Part shown: positions 16,735 to 24,908 of the stretch, piece by piece
How positions within the stretch are numbered: the stretch's first letter is position 1
Layout: each line of letters opens with the position of its first letter
Notes under the pieces: generated by a model
Databases searched by the model: none
The model's input: the letters and a program-made list of their open reading frames with translations, nothing else
What the model was told of the DNA's origin: nothing
Made by a program: the position numbers and the translations under genes
Origin: Muribaculaceae bacterium
Lineage (GTDB): Bacteria; Bacteroidota; Bacteroidia; Bacteroidales; Muribaculaceae
Assembly (NCBI GenBank): GCA_017559355.1
Contig: JAFYSL010000077.1
Coordinates: forward strand, 1-33,518
Reading direction: 5' to 3'
Length of the DNA: 33,518 bases

Positions 16735-17017
16735 TTAAACAATGAGGTTGTAGAGACAGCCTCCGATTACATAAGAATAGATAGAGCAATCTATCAAAAG
16801 GTGTTATTGAAATTTTATCTTCTAATTCCAAACTTGGCGGTTTGAATCTACACGAAGATAACATGACGATGACACCTACATCGGTAGTTATATACCTACC
16901 CGTGAGGGGTAATTGTATATATAACCAATCGGTGTGGGGCTGTCGTCTTATCCGTGTAGAAGGTACGCCAAGACCTGGAATTAGGATAAGAATAGATACA
17001 ATCCTCACACCTTTTTT
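16735..17017 (+). ncRNA. Unidentified structured RNA with a ~212-base rod (6S-like candidate)
   Basis: No protein is credible in this 485-base gap between ridA and 17095. After a -7 box come two small hairpins: GAGGTTGT-AGAG-ACAGCCTC (16744-16763) and GATAGA-GCAA-TCTATC (16780-16795). Bases 16800-17011 then fold as one long rod of stacked helices. Pairings: GGTGT/ACACC (16800, 17007), ATTG/CAAT (16806, 16999), TTATC..CTAATTCCA/TGGAATTAG GATAA (16815, 16976), CTTGGCG/CGCCAAG (16833, 16966), TCTACACG/CGTGTAGA (16847, 16953), GATAA/TTATC (16857, 16948), GACGA/TCGTC (16865, 16943), ACACC/GGTGT (16872, 16931), capped by TACCC-GTGA-GGGGTA. Six T follow at 17012, like a terminator. Size, end-closing helix and an internal loop about 40 bases from the rod's 5' end resemble 6S RNA, but I cannot confirm the family. 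Confidence 0.7.
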
Positions 17018-17047
17018 ATATCTATACGTTAACCGTTTCGCCGAGGA

Positions 17048-17082
17048 TTGAGAAACATTTGACTAAATAATGTTTAACTCAA
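17048..17082 (+). other. Stem-loop just before the start codon of the BspA-like gene
   Basis: TTGAG-AAACATT / AATGTTT-(AA)-CTCAA forms a 12-base-pair stem with a 2-base bulge and a 9-base loop, ending 12 bases before the ATG at 17095. There is no T-run. It could modulate translation or protect the transcript's 5' end. Confidence 0.5.
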
Positions 17083-17094
17083 TATAAACTAATT

Positions 17095-20000
17095 ATGAAA
17101 AAATTAAATTATTCAAAAAAGCATTTGTCGTTAGCCACAATGCTGGTCATAGGATTTTCATCTTATGCCTATGACTTCTCTATTGGGGGCTTGAATTACA
17201 ACATCATCTCCCCTGAGGCTTTAACCGTTGAAACTACCGAAAATAATTCGGCATCGGGTAATGTTGTTATTCCCGAAACAGTGACATTCAATGGGGCAAC
17301 CTACACCGTTGTTCAAATTGCGACTCAAGCATTTAATAATGCTACTAGCATGACATCGGTATCAATTCCATCAACAATCACCACTATTGGCAACAACGCT
17401 TTTAACGGTTGTACCGGTTTGGAAAGTATTAGCTACAATGCATCGGAATGTTCAACTATGGGGGCAAGTGATGCAACTGCATTCAATGGCTGTATTTCAG
17501 TGCGCTCAGTTTCAATCGGTGATGCTGTAAAAATTATCCCCGCTTACGCATTCAAAGGTTTAACTGCGTTACGAAGTATTACAATCCCCGAAGGGGTAAC
17601 TTTTGTTGGCAATCGCGCATTTCAAGGTTGTACTTCAATTGCACAAGTAAACTTCAATGCCACCGAATGTTCATCAATGTCGGATGCATTTGATGGTTGC
17701 ACAAATACTGCTAATATTTATATAGGTGATAAGGTAACGATTATACCACAAAATGCATTTCGGAACTTTACTGGAGTTACATCGGTAACAATTGGTAAAT
17801 CAGTAGTTTCTATTGGGATCTATGCATTTAGTGGATGTGCGTCTCTGAATAAAGTAAATTACAATGCCATATCATGTACTGCAACAAGTGCGTCGGGTTA
17901 CTCATTTACTAATTGCCAAAAATTATCTACTGTAATTATTGGCAATGACGTGAAACGAATTCCTGAGTATATATTCTATAATTGTCCTATTACATCTATA
18001 ACATGGGGAGAAAATGTTGAAGAGATTCACTATGAAGCTTTTTATAATGCAAAAATAACATCGCTCGTATTACCTAATACCGTAAAGATTTTAGCAGATA
18101 ATGCTTTTTGTTATTGTAAAAGTCTTAAAACCGTAAAACTTAACGAAGGACTTACTCGACTCAGTGGATTCAACAGTTGTACATCTTTAAGTTCAATTAC
18201 AATTCCATCAACAGTTGAAGTGATTGGAGGAAATGCTTTTAATGATTGTACAGGACTGAATGGTGAATTAAAATTACCCCAAAACTTGAAGACAATTTGC
18301 GGAAATGCATTTTACGGATGTACTGGTTTGTCCGGCGAACTTATTATTCCCGATAATGTAACACAGATTGACAATTATGCATTCTATTATACAAATTTTA
18401 CTTCACTTAAATTGGGTAAATCCATAACAAAAATAGACAATTACGCTTTTAAAAATAGTAAAATTTCAGGAGAACTATACTTGCCTGAGTCGGTTACAAC
18501 TATTGGAGAATATGCATTTGCAAATACAAATATATCTGGGAAATTAGTATTACCTATTAATCTTAACTCTCTTGGTAATTGTGCATTTAGCAATTGCTTA
18601 GGTTTAACATCTATACAACAAAATTCAATACTCCCCACAACATCAACGTACTATGGAAGTGCATGGACCGACAGGAACACTTATGCCTACTTCAATGGTT
18701 GTTCAAATATCGCAGAGGTTTCATTTGGAGAAAATATACAACAGATTTATCTTGGATTATGCCAAGGTCTAAACAAAATTAAATCAGTAACAATCCCTGA
18801 AGGAGTGGAATATATTGGAAGTTGTGCATTTAAAGGTTGTTCATCATTGGAAATAGTTTCGCTTCCTAGCACCTTAAAAGGCATAGGAAAATACGCTTTT
18901 GCCGATGCGAAATTTACTGAAATTGAGTTGCCAGAAGGACTAACAGGCATTGAAACTTCAGCATTTTATGCCAATAATTCTTTGAAATCGGTTACTATTC
19001 CAGAATCAGTTACTCAATTATCAGCAACAGCATTTGCAGAATGTAATAATATGATTTCTGCAACATATAATGCAGCACAATGTACATCAACCGGCTCGGG
19101 AATATTCCCAGATGATAAGTTAATAAAATTGACAATAGGTAAAAATGTAGAGATAATACCTGATTATATTCTTCAACCTGCGTCAATTAAAATTATTGAA
19201 TGGAATGCAAAGGCGGTAAGAATCTACAAATCAGGGAATTTTGGACTTAGCTCAACCACTGCCACTCCTACTGCAATTCTTGCCGACAGTGTTACTGCAT
19301 TTTATGGTTGTAACTCGCCAATTATAATTTCGTATGCCGAAGTTCCACCGGCTCTCAACAATGCAAAAAGTGGAGCAACAGCATACGTTCCCAATGCAAT
19401 GGCTTATAAAGCAGATGCCAATTGGGCAAAATTGGCAATTTGTGAATCAGTAACATGGAAAGGAACAATTGATGGGGAGAAGCTAAGTTATACCACTAAT
19501 TTCCCATACGAATTGACACTTAAGGAGTATCGCACAAAAGATGGAGAAACTATGAGTGAAACGCCATGCACAATTGGGGACTATCAAGCCGTATTTACTT
19601 ATATGATTGAAGATATGGAATTTGAAATGATTAGCAAATTCTCAATTACTCCTAACACATCAAACACTATTTTTGTTGATGCAATTAAGGCTTATCGTGG
19701 TCGCCAAATGCAAATTCCGTTTAAGATGGTAAATAATCGAGAATTTACAGCTTTGCAATGTGATATACATCTTCCCTCTGGAGTAACTGCTACGACTGAT
19801 AAATATGGCGATTATGTAATCGAATTATCTGATCGCAAATCCAATACTCATACTGTTTCTTCAGAGTTACAAGCCGATGGCTCAATTCGAATAATTATAT
19901 ACTCTTCTAAAAATTACAATTTCACAGGAAATGAGGGCGATATATTCTATCTGACTGTAGATATTGACGCTGATGCAGAAGTGGGGGACAAAACATTGGC

Positions 20001-20904
20001 AATAACAAACATCAGACTAACCAACAATGATGCCAACGACGTTATTACCAATCGCAATGAAAGCATATTTGGTATATATGATTTAATTCTTGGAGACTCA
20101 AACGACGATTTATTAGTTACAATGGGAGATGTTGTAAACGTTGTTAATTATGTACTTGGAGAAACTCCTGAAAAATTTGTATTTGAGGCATCAGACATCA
20201 ATTCTGATAATGACATCACAATGGCTGATGTGGTTTTAGTAGTAAATGCGGTATTAAACGGAGGTGTAGCACAGCCTAAAAATAGTAGATCTGCAATTGT
20301 ACCTATGGCAGTCTCAGAAAATACATCTACAAATACCATTACTCTACAGGATTTGATTATAAAACCTGGCGAAACAGGAAATTTGCTAGTAGAAATGACT
20401 AATGATGTTGATATTACGGCATTCCAGTTTGATATTAAACTTCCTGAGGGCATTTCCATCCCAGTTGATGAATATGGAGACCCCTTAATTTCATTGACAT
20501 CACGTGCTACAAACACTCATCAAGTAGTTTCGGCATACCAAAAAGATGGATCATTGAGAATTGCAGCTTATTCAAGCAAAAGCCGACCTTTCAAAGGTAA
20601 TAATGGAACTTTGGTTGAAATCACACTTGAAGCTACTCCTGACCTTAGTGATGGAATGTATGATATTGAAATGTCAACAATTTATATAATTGAACCAGAT
20701 GGCACACAAATAGGTGTTGATGATTTCACTCATGCAGTTACAATTGGTACTGGGGGTGTTGAAAATCTCAAATATGAATCATCTTTTGATGCGAAAGAAG
20801 TTGCTCGCTATGATATTCACGGTCGTTTATTAAGCAAACCTACAATGGGCGTAAATATAATCAAAATGAGTGATGGTACTATTCGTAAAGAATTTGTAAA
20901 ATAA
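17095..20904 (+). CDS. Large secreted BspA-type leucine-rich-repeat protein with cohesin-like, dockerin-like and sorting domains
   Basis: A 1269-residue exported protein. Residues 1-26 form a signal peptide (MKKLNYSKKHLSLATMLVIG..). Residues about 50-780 are BspA/TpLRR repeats of the type 'xIP.x.V..IG..AF..C..L..I', interrupted by variant units (YNA.EC..., VSIG..V..IP..AF) and closed by the usual AYVPNAMAYKADANWAKL cap. A beta-rich segment spans 785-858. Then come a cohesin-like domain (861-985), a dockerin-like pair of calcium loops (1000-1050: GDSNDDLLVTMGD and SDINSDNDITMAD), and a second cohesin-like domain (1084-1215) clearly paralogous to the first (shared NTH.V.S....DGS.RI..YSSK). The last ~48 residues (ARYDIHGRLLSKP..GVNIIK) look like a type A type IX sorting domain. 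Probably surface-attached and adhesive; the ligand is unknown. It is transcribed alone, with a terminator at 20943-20977. Confidence 0.88.
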   Translation: MKKLNYSKKHLSLATMLVIGFSSYAYDFSIGGLNYNIISPEALTVETTENNSASGNVVIPETVTFNGATYTVVQIATQAFNNATSMTSVSIPSTITTIGNNAFNGCTGLESISYNASECSTMGASDATAFNGCISVRSVSIGDAVKIIPAYAFKGLTALRSITIPEGVTFVGNRAFQGCTSIAQVNFNATECSSMSDAFDGCTNTANIYIGDKVTIIPQNAFRNFTGVTSVTIGKSVVSIGIYAFSGCASLNKVNYNAISCTATSASGYSFTNCQKLSTVIIGNDVKRIPEYIFYNCPITSITWGENVEEIHYEAFYNAKITSLVLPNTVKILADNAFCYCKSLKTVKLNEGLTRLSGFNSCTSLSSITIPSTVEVIGGNAFNDCTGLNGELKLPQNLKTICGNAFYGCTGLSGELIIPDNVTQIDNYAFYYTNFTSLKLGKSITKIDNYAFKNSKISGELYLPESVTTIGEYAFANTNISGKLVLPINLNSLGNCAFSNCLGLTSIQQNSILPTTSTYYGSAWTDRNTYAYFNGCSNIAEVSFGENIQQIYLGLCQGLNKIKSVTIPEGVEYIGSCAFKGCSSLEIVSLPSTLKGIGKYAFADAKFTEIELPEGLTGIETSAFYANNSLKSVTIPESVTQLSATAFAECNNMISATYNAAQCTSTGSGIFPDDKLIKLTIGKNVEIIPDYILQPASIKIIEWNAKAVRIYKSGNFGLSSTTATPTAILADSVTAFYGCNSPIIISYAEVPPALNNAKSGATAYVPNAMAYKADANWAKLAICESVTWKGTIDGEKLSYTTNFPYELTLKEYRTKDGETMSETPCTIGDYQAVFTYMIEDMEFEMISKFSITPNTSNTIFVDAIKAYRGRQMQIPFKMVNNREFTALQCDIHLPSGVTATTDKYGDYVIELSDRKSNTHTVSSELQADGSIRIIIYSSKNYNFTGNEGDIFYLTVDIDADAEVGDKTLAITNIRLTNNDANDVITNRNESIFGIYDLILGDSNDDLLVTMGDVVNVVNYVLGETPEKFVFEASDINSDNDITMADVVLVVNAVLNGGVAQPKNSRSAIVPMAVSENTSTNTITLQDLIIKPGETGNLLVEMTNDVDITAFQFDIKLPEGISIPVDEYGDPLISLTSRATNTHQVVSAYQKDGSLRIAAYSSKSRPFKGNNGTLVEITLEATPDLSDGMYDIEMSTIYIIEPDGTQIGVDDFTHAVTIGTGGVENLKYESSFDAKEVARYDIHGRLLSKPTMGVNIIKMSDGTIRKEFVK

Positions 20905-20942
20905 AAATATTGGTTTCTATCAATAGAATCTCCTAAGTTCTT

Positions 20943-20977
20943 AAGGTCGTGACATACAATGTCGCGACCTTTTTTTA
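20943..20977 (+). terminator. Intrinsic terminator after the BspA-like gene
   Basis: AAGGTCGTGACAT / ATGTCGCGACCTT (13 base pairs with one G-U) and loop ACA, followed by a run of T. It begins 39 bases past the stop. Confidence 0.93.
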
Positions 20978-21144
20978 TATATTCTTTTAGGCAAAATGAA
21001 CTATATTTCTCCGAGGTGTATTAGCGTTTTGCTGATGAAATGAGAGTAAGTAAGAAAATTCCGAGATTTTCACGATGCACAACCCTCAGTTATTGCCTCA
21101 ATCAAGCCTCAGCGAGCTAACGGTTCATATCGCTTGCAATTTCC

Positions 21145-21198
21145 CGTGCTTTGCACGAGATACATAACAAATAACTTCGGACACAGCACGCCGTGTCC
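21145..21198. repeat. Palindromic repeat-like patch between the BspA-like gene and folC
   Basis: In the 328-base gap 20905-21232, after the terminator, no gene is visible. Two palindromes occur: CGTGC-TTT-GCACG (21145-21157) and GGACAC-AGCACGCC-GTGTCC (21179-21198, followed by CTACA). On the minus strand the second reads GTAGGGACACGGCGTGCTGT.., a type of short dispersed palindrome I have seen in intergenic DNA of unrelated bacteria. Base composition from about 21060 is more G+C-rich than neighbouring spacers. It lies downstream of folC on the minus strand and might form its transcript-end hairpin, though no T-run follows. Confidence 0.5.
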
Positions 21199-21232
21199 CT
21201 ACAAGGAGCTACAATTCTTTTTCCTCTTTCCT

Positions 21233-22525
21233 TTATTCTCTCTCCTTTATGAATGTGAGTAGGTCGGCAACGATAAAGGTGCTACCGCCAATAAAGATTG
21301 TGTCGGTGGGGTTAGCATTGGCGAGGGCTGACTTATATGCGTCCTCTACTGAAAGGTATTGCTCCCCTATCAAATCACATTGGGTGGCGATTTCGGCAAG
21401 TTGGGCTACGGGCATTGCTCGTTCGATTTGTGCATTTGTGAAATAGTATCGTGCCGTTTTAGGCATCATTTCGAGGATATGACTCACATCTTTGTCGTTA
21501 ACAAAACCGATAACCATGTGGAGCACACCCTCAACCGAATGTAATCGACGTGAGATATATTCCCAACCACCTACATTATGACCTGTGTCGCACACTACCT
21601 GGGGTGATTTTTGCAATGTCATCCAACGCCCCATCAAGCCAGTGAGAGTGGTTACATGAACAAAGCCCTCTTTAACTGCTTGAGATGTGATAGCGAGTCC
21701 TTGCGCTTCAAGCAATGGCAATGCAGTCAAGACGGTTGATGCGTTTTTAGGTTGACAATCGCCAACGAGTTCGCCAACAATATCTCCATAGCGAGTGGCA
21801 CGATATAGAACACTATCGTCGAGCGATTCAACGGTATCAAAACAGCGATTATCTTCGGCAAACAATATTGGTGCTTCTTGTTCTTTTGCTTTTTGAGCAA
21901 ACACCTCACGCACTTCACCTTGTGCTTCACCAATAACGACAGGTACTCCCACTTTTATAATCCCAGCCTTTTCAGATGCTATAGCGGGAAGTGTATTGCC
22001 AAGGAATGTAGTGTGATCAAATGAAATATTTGTGATAACGCTCAATATAGGGGTAATGATATTTGTGCTATCCAATCGACCACCAAGACCAGTTTCTATT
22101 ACAGCAATATCAACTTTTTCGTTTGCAAAATGCTCAAATGCCATAGTCATGGTGAGTTCGAAAAACGAAGGATAGCAATCGAGCAACATAGCACGATAAC
22201 GATTAACGAAGTCAACAACGACCTTATGCGAAATCATTGCGCCATTAACACGAATGCGTTCACGAAAATCGACCAAGTGAGGCGAGGTATAAAGTCCTAC
22301 ACGATATCCCGCCGATTGAAGAATAGCTGCAAGAGTATGAGCTGTTGAGCCTTTACCATTAGTGCCCGCAACATGGATTGTCTTATATTTCAAATGAGGA
22401 TTACCAAACTTATTATCGAGCAATTTAACTATATCAAGTCCTGGCTTATATGCAGCCGCACCCACTCGTTGAAACATTGGCATACTTGTGTAGAGGAACT
22501 CTATTGCTTCGTTATATTCTTTCAT
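21233..22525 (-). CDS. folC: Bifunctional dihydrofolate synthase / folylpolyglutamate synthase
   Basis: Cytoplasmic ATP-dependent ligase that adds glutamate to dihydropteroate and to tetrahydrofolates; 430 residues, full length. Mur-ligase-like ATP site HVAGTNGKGSTAH (P-loop residues 54-60), followed by GLYTSPHLVDFRERI and VIETGLGGRLDSTN, the FolC signature that coordinates magnesium. The C-terminal domain carries the usual DTGHNVGG and later FIGGSTFIVADLL. It begins 1 base after the upstream chromate-transporter gene, so it is the last gene of a three-gene operon. Together with folK at 28675 the window holds two folate-pathway genes, in separate operons. Confidence 0.96.
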   Translation of the reverse strand: MKEYNEAIEFLYTSMPMFQRVGAAAYKPGLDIVKLLDNKFGNPHLKYKTIHVAGTNGKGSTAHTLAAILQSAGYRVGLYTSPHLVDFRERIRVNGAMISHKVVVDFVNRYRAMLLDCYPSFFELTMTMAFEHFANEKVDIAVIETGLGGRLDSTNIITPILSVITNISFDHTTFLGNTLPAIASEKAGIIKVGVPVVIGEAQGEVREVFAQKAKEQEAPILFAEDNRCFDTVESLDDSVLYRATRYGDIVGELVGDCQPKNASTVLTALPLLEAQGLAITSQAVKEGFVHVTTLTGLMGRWMTLQKSPQVVCDTGHNVGGWEYISRRLHSVEGVLHMVIGFVNDKDVSHILEMMPKTARYYFTNAQIERAMPVAQLAEIATQCDLIGEQYLSVEDAYKSALANANPTDTIFIGGSTFIVADLLTFIKERE

Positions 22526-22526
22526 A

Positions 22527-23096
22527 TCAATATATCAAATATCCGGTAATCCCGGCGAGAATTATTACAATTATGGGGTGAAGTTTGGCAAAATATACCA
22601 AACAAAATGCGCTGATGCAGATAATTATACTTTTAATAATATCTGTAGTTTCTGCGCCAAAGTTTTGAGTATTCATGAGCAACATTGCAGCAGAAGCAAT
22701 AAGCCCAACAATGACTATGCGTAATCCCATAAAGATGCCTTTTATAGCAATGCTATCTTTATGTCGCGCAATGAAATGACTCGTATACATAACCATCAAT
22801 GCTGGTGGCAACACTACCACAAATGTGCATAATAATGAGCCTAATATGCCCCATATAGGTGCAGCAAACTCGGCTGATGCTGTTGATGGGGCTACATATC
22901 CTATATATGTAGCAGAGTTAATACCAATAGCTCCTGGTGTCATTTGCGAAATAGCAACAATATCGGTAAACATTTGTGGCGTAATCCACCCATTGCCTAC
23001 TATCTCACTCTCAATAAGTGAAAGCATTGCATAACCTCCACCAAAGCCAAACAAACCTATCTTGAGGTAACTCCATATCAGCTTTAGGTATATCAT
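22527..23096 (-). CDS. Chromate transporter family protein, second half-size subunit
   Basis: A 189-residue membrane protein with a single CHR domain and about five to six hydrophobic segments. The N-terminal GLFGFGGGYAMLSLIESE motif (GGG at 19-21) and SQMTPGAIGINSATYIGY are diagnostic. Single-domain CHR proteins occur as adjacent pairs that together replace one two-domain ChrA. The start codon overlaps the stop of the partner by 4 bases (ATGA), implying translational coupling. The family is named for chromate efflux in Pseudomonas; the substrate of short-chain pairs in gut-type Bacteroidales is not established, and chromate is not assumed here. Confidence 0.9.
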   Translation of the reverse strand: MIYLKLIWSYLKIGLFGFGGGYAMLSLIESEIVGNGWITPQMFTDIVAISQMTPGAIGINSATYIGYVAPSTASAEFAAPIWGILGSLLCTFVVVLPPALMVMYTSHFIARHKDSIAIKGIFMGLRIVIVGLIASAAMLLMNTQNFGAETTDIIKSIIICISAFCLVYFAKLHPIIVIILAGITGYLIY

Positions 23097-23683
23097 TGTT
23101 CAGCCCCCTCCTTTCGTTGACTTAGAAGTGAATGTTGACGGCGAAGCCACAAATACCCTCCAAGTCCACCTAAAATGATAAATATAATAGGATTGGAGAT
23201 GATTGGGAGTTTTGACCAAATCAATAATGCAACAACAATAGGTATCGCAACTGTTTTCCACCCAATTTTCGCAACCTTAGCAGTTTTGAAAACTGGAGCA
23301 ATAATCAATGCCACTACAGCAGGACGAATGCCTCGGAAGATATTATTTAGCGTCTCATTGTTCTTAATCATGTCGGGGGTGAGAAATATTGCAATAAATA
23401 GAATCATTGAGAATGATGGAATTATTGTGCCTAATGCTGCCATTACTGCACCACGACGACCCCGCAACTTATCACCTACTGCTACTGCCATATTCACAGC
23501 CAAAATGCCAGGAATAGATTGCGCTACAGCCAAAAGATCAAGAAATTCCTCCTTTGTAACCCAACGTTTTTTATCAACAATCTCTTTTTCTATAATAGAA
23601 ATCATAGCCCATCCACCACCAAAGGTGAATGCGCCAATCTTGAAAAAGACAATAAATAGCTGTAATAATATATTATTCATCAT
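23093..23683 (-). CDS. Chromate transporter family protein, first half-size subunit
   Basis: A 196-residue membrane protein and partner of the gene that overlaps its 3' end. The CHR motifs are present: KIGAFTFGGGWAMISIIEKE (GGG at 22-24) and AVAQSIPGILAVNMAVAVG. Its C-terminal tail is basic and cytoplasmic-looking (LRRQHSLLSQRKEGAEQ). Two ATG codons stand in tandem (23683 and 23680), and either could be used. The two halves differ enough to suggest opposite membrane orientation, as described for paired short CHR proteins. The promoter -7 box lies at 23704-23711, about 20 bases upstream. Substrate uncertain. Confidence 0.9.
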   Translation of the reverse strand: MMNNILLQLFIVFFKIGAFTFGGGWAMISIIEKEIVDKKRWVTKEEFLDLLAVAQSIPGILAVNMAVAVGDKLRGRRGAVMAALGTIIPSFSMILFIAIFLTPDMIKNNETLNNIFRGIRPAVVALIIAPVFKTAKVAKIGWKTVAIPIVVALLIWSKLPIISNPIIFIILGGLGGYLWLRRQHSLLSQRKEGAEQ

Positions 23684-23703
23684 TGAGATTCAGAAAGCAA
23701 GTG

Positions 23704-23711
23704 CAAAATTA
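23704..23711 (-). promoter_or_regulatory. -7 box for the chromate transporter-folC operon
   Basis: Minus strand TAATTTTG matches TAnnTTTG perfectly, with a predicted transcription start about 14 bases before the first ATG. No TTG is found at the proper -33 distance. Confidence 0.5.
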
Positions 23712-23785
23712 CATAAATAAACCACATAATATGATAAAAAGCCCCATTTATATTTACCACCAACCTAAAATCCACATTTTTTCAC

Positions 23786-23793
23786 TAACTTTG
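23786..23793 (+). promoter_or_regulatory. -7 box for the META-domain lipoprotein gene
   Basis: TAACTTTG, a perfect TAnnTTTG, with predicted start near 23800 and a leader of about 26 bases to the ATG at 23826. The -33 region lacks a clear TTG. Confidence 0.5.
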
Positions 23794-23825
23794 TTGATTA
23801 ATTACTAATATTAGAATTTTTATAA

Positions 23826-24845
23826 ATGAAACATTTATCTCAAGTCATAATTACTTCAGTTGTTACAGTTTTTTCCCTCTCAAGCTGCAGCCTACTCAAC
23901 GATATTTTCAATAAAACTACCGATAACTCTACTTTGATTTCAAAAGAAGCTCATAATGAGAGTATCAAAAATGAACCGATAGTTGTAGTAGAATCTGTTG
24001 CCACAAAGAAGGATGATCCAAAGGTAGAAACAAAAGCAGAGCCTAAAGAGGAAAAAGTGACTAAAAAGACTGAAGCGACTAAGAACAGTACACAAAATGC
24101 GAGTATTTCAAATAATCCTATTGAAGTGAAAATCCCATCAAGTGTAATAAATGGCAATTGGACTGTATGTATTGCAATGGGTAAAGCTACAAGTGGCGAT
24201 GAGCGTCCATACATCATTTTTGATGAAAAGACAAAGACAATGTATGCCAATAACGGTTGTAATACCCTTAATGCAGAATACAAAATTTCAAATGGCAATA
24301 TTGAATTTATCAATATGCTCTCTACTCAACGCTATTGCCACGATGCTCAATATGAGATGGAGATAAATCAAGCACTTGCTAATGCAAAAGCCATTTCGGT
24401 AAAGGCTGTCGGCAATGAATATTATATGACATTCTTAAACATCAAAAACGAAGCGTTAATGACACTTCGCAAACCAAACCTTGAGTTTATCAACGGCACT
24501 TGGAAAATAACTAAAGTGAATAATACCAACTGCAAACACAAAGATTTTGAATTGGCATTAGACCTTGAAGAGTTAAAAGTACATGGAAATGTTGGTTGTA
24601 ACATCGTAAATGGTTCTCTCCTATTCGATGCAAGCAAAGCAAATTCTATTATGTTTCTAGATTTGATTTCGACAATGAAATCATGTCCCGATTTAGCATT
24701 GGAAACTGAAATTCTCATGGCACTTGAGCAAACAGAATATTACAAAAAAGGTAAAGATGAAAAGACTCTCATCCTATGCGATAAGGACAACAATATAGTT
24801 CTCGAACTTTCTTCAACAACTGAAAACTATACTCAAAAGCAGTAG
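23826..24845 (+). CDS. Lipoprotein with two META (HslJ-like) domains
   Basis: A 339-residue envelope lipoprotein. The signal MKHLSQVIITSVVTVFSLSSC has lipobox LSSC with Cys21. Residues about 45-95 form a Lys/Glu/Thr-rich, low-complexity linker. Two META domains follow. The first (about 100-220) has ING-W, NNGCNTLNAEYKISNG and MLSTQRYC; the second (about 222-330) has INGTWKI, GNVGCNIVNGSL and LISTMKSC. The paired Cys in 'NGCN' and 'T.(K/R).C' of each domain are family features. META domains occur in HslJ, a heat-shock/novobiocin-resistance protein of unclear mechanism, so no biochemical role is assigned. aroE begins 63 bases downstream; the gap contains AATGCG-N9-CGCATT without a T-run, so read-through is possible. 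Confidence 0.87.
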   Translation: MKHLSQVIITSVVTVFSLSSCSLLNDIFNKTTDNSTLISKEAHNESIKNEPIVVVESVATKKDDPKVETKAEPKEEKVTKKTEATKNSTQNASISNNPIEVKIPSSVINGNWTVCIAMGKATSGDERPYIIFDEKTKTMYANNGCNTLNAEYKISNGNIEFINMLSTQRYCHDAQYEMEINQALANAKAISVKAVGNEYYMTFLNIKNEALMTLRKPNLEFINGTWKITKVNNTNCKHKDFELALDLEELKVHGNVGCNIVNGSLLFDASKANSIMFLDLISTMKSCPDLALETEILMALEQTEYYKKGKDEKTLILCDKDNNIVLELSSTTENYTQKQ

Positions 24846-24908
24846 AAATGCGCTGGAATAACGCATTCTGGAAGAGTATCAAAAGCGAATGAAAAAATAA
24901 CCGTTATT

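Noticed and set aside
16715..17051. Open frames of 97 residues (minus) and 69 residues (plus) in the gap before the BspA-like gene
   Set aside because: Both are drawn across the complementary arms of the rod-shaped RNA and show no protein-like features.
17300..19400. DNA-level tandem repeat or CRISPR-like array in the BspA-like gene
   Set aside because: The periodicity is that of leucine-rich protein repeats; the DNA units diverge and are not identical repeats with spacers.
22527..23683. Frameshifted single chromate transporter gene
   Set aside because: Both halves have complete CHR motifs and their own starts with a 4-base coupled overlap, the known arrangement of paired short-chain CHR proteins.
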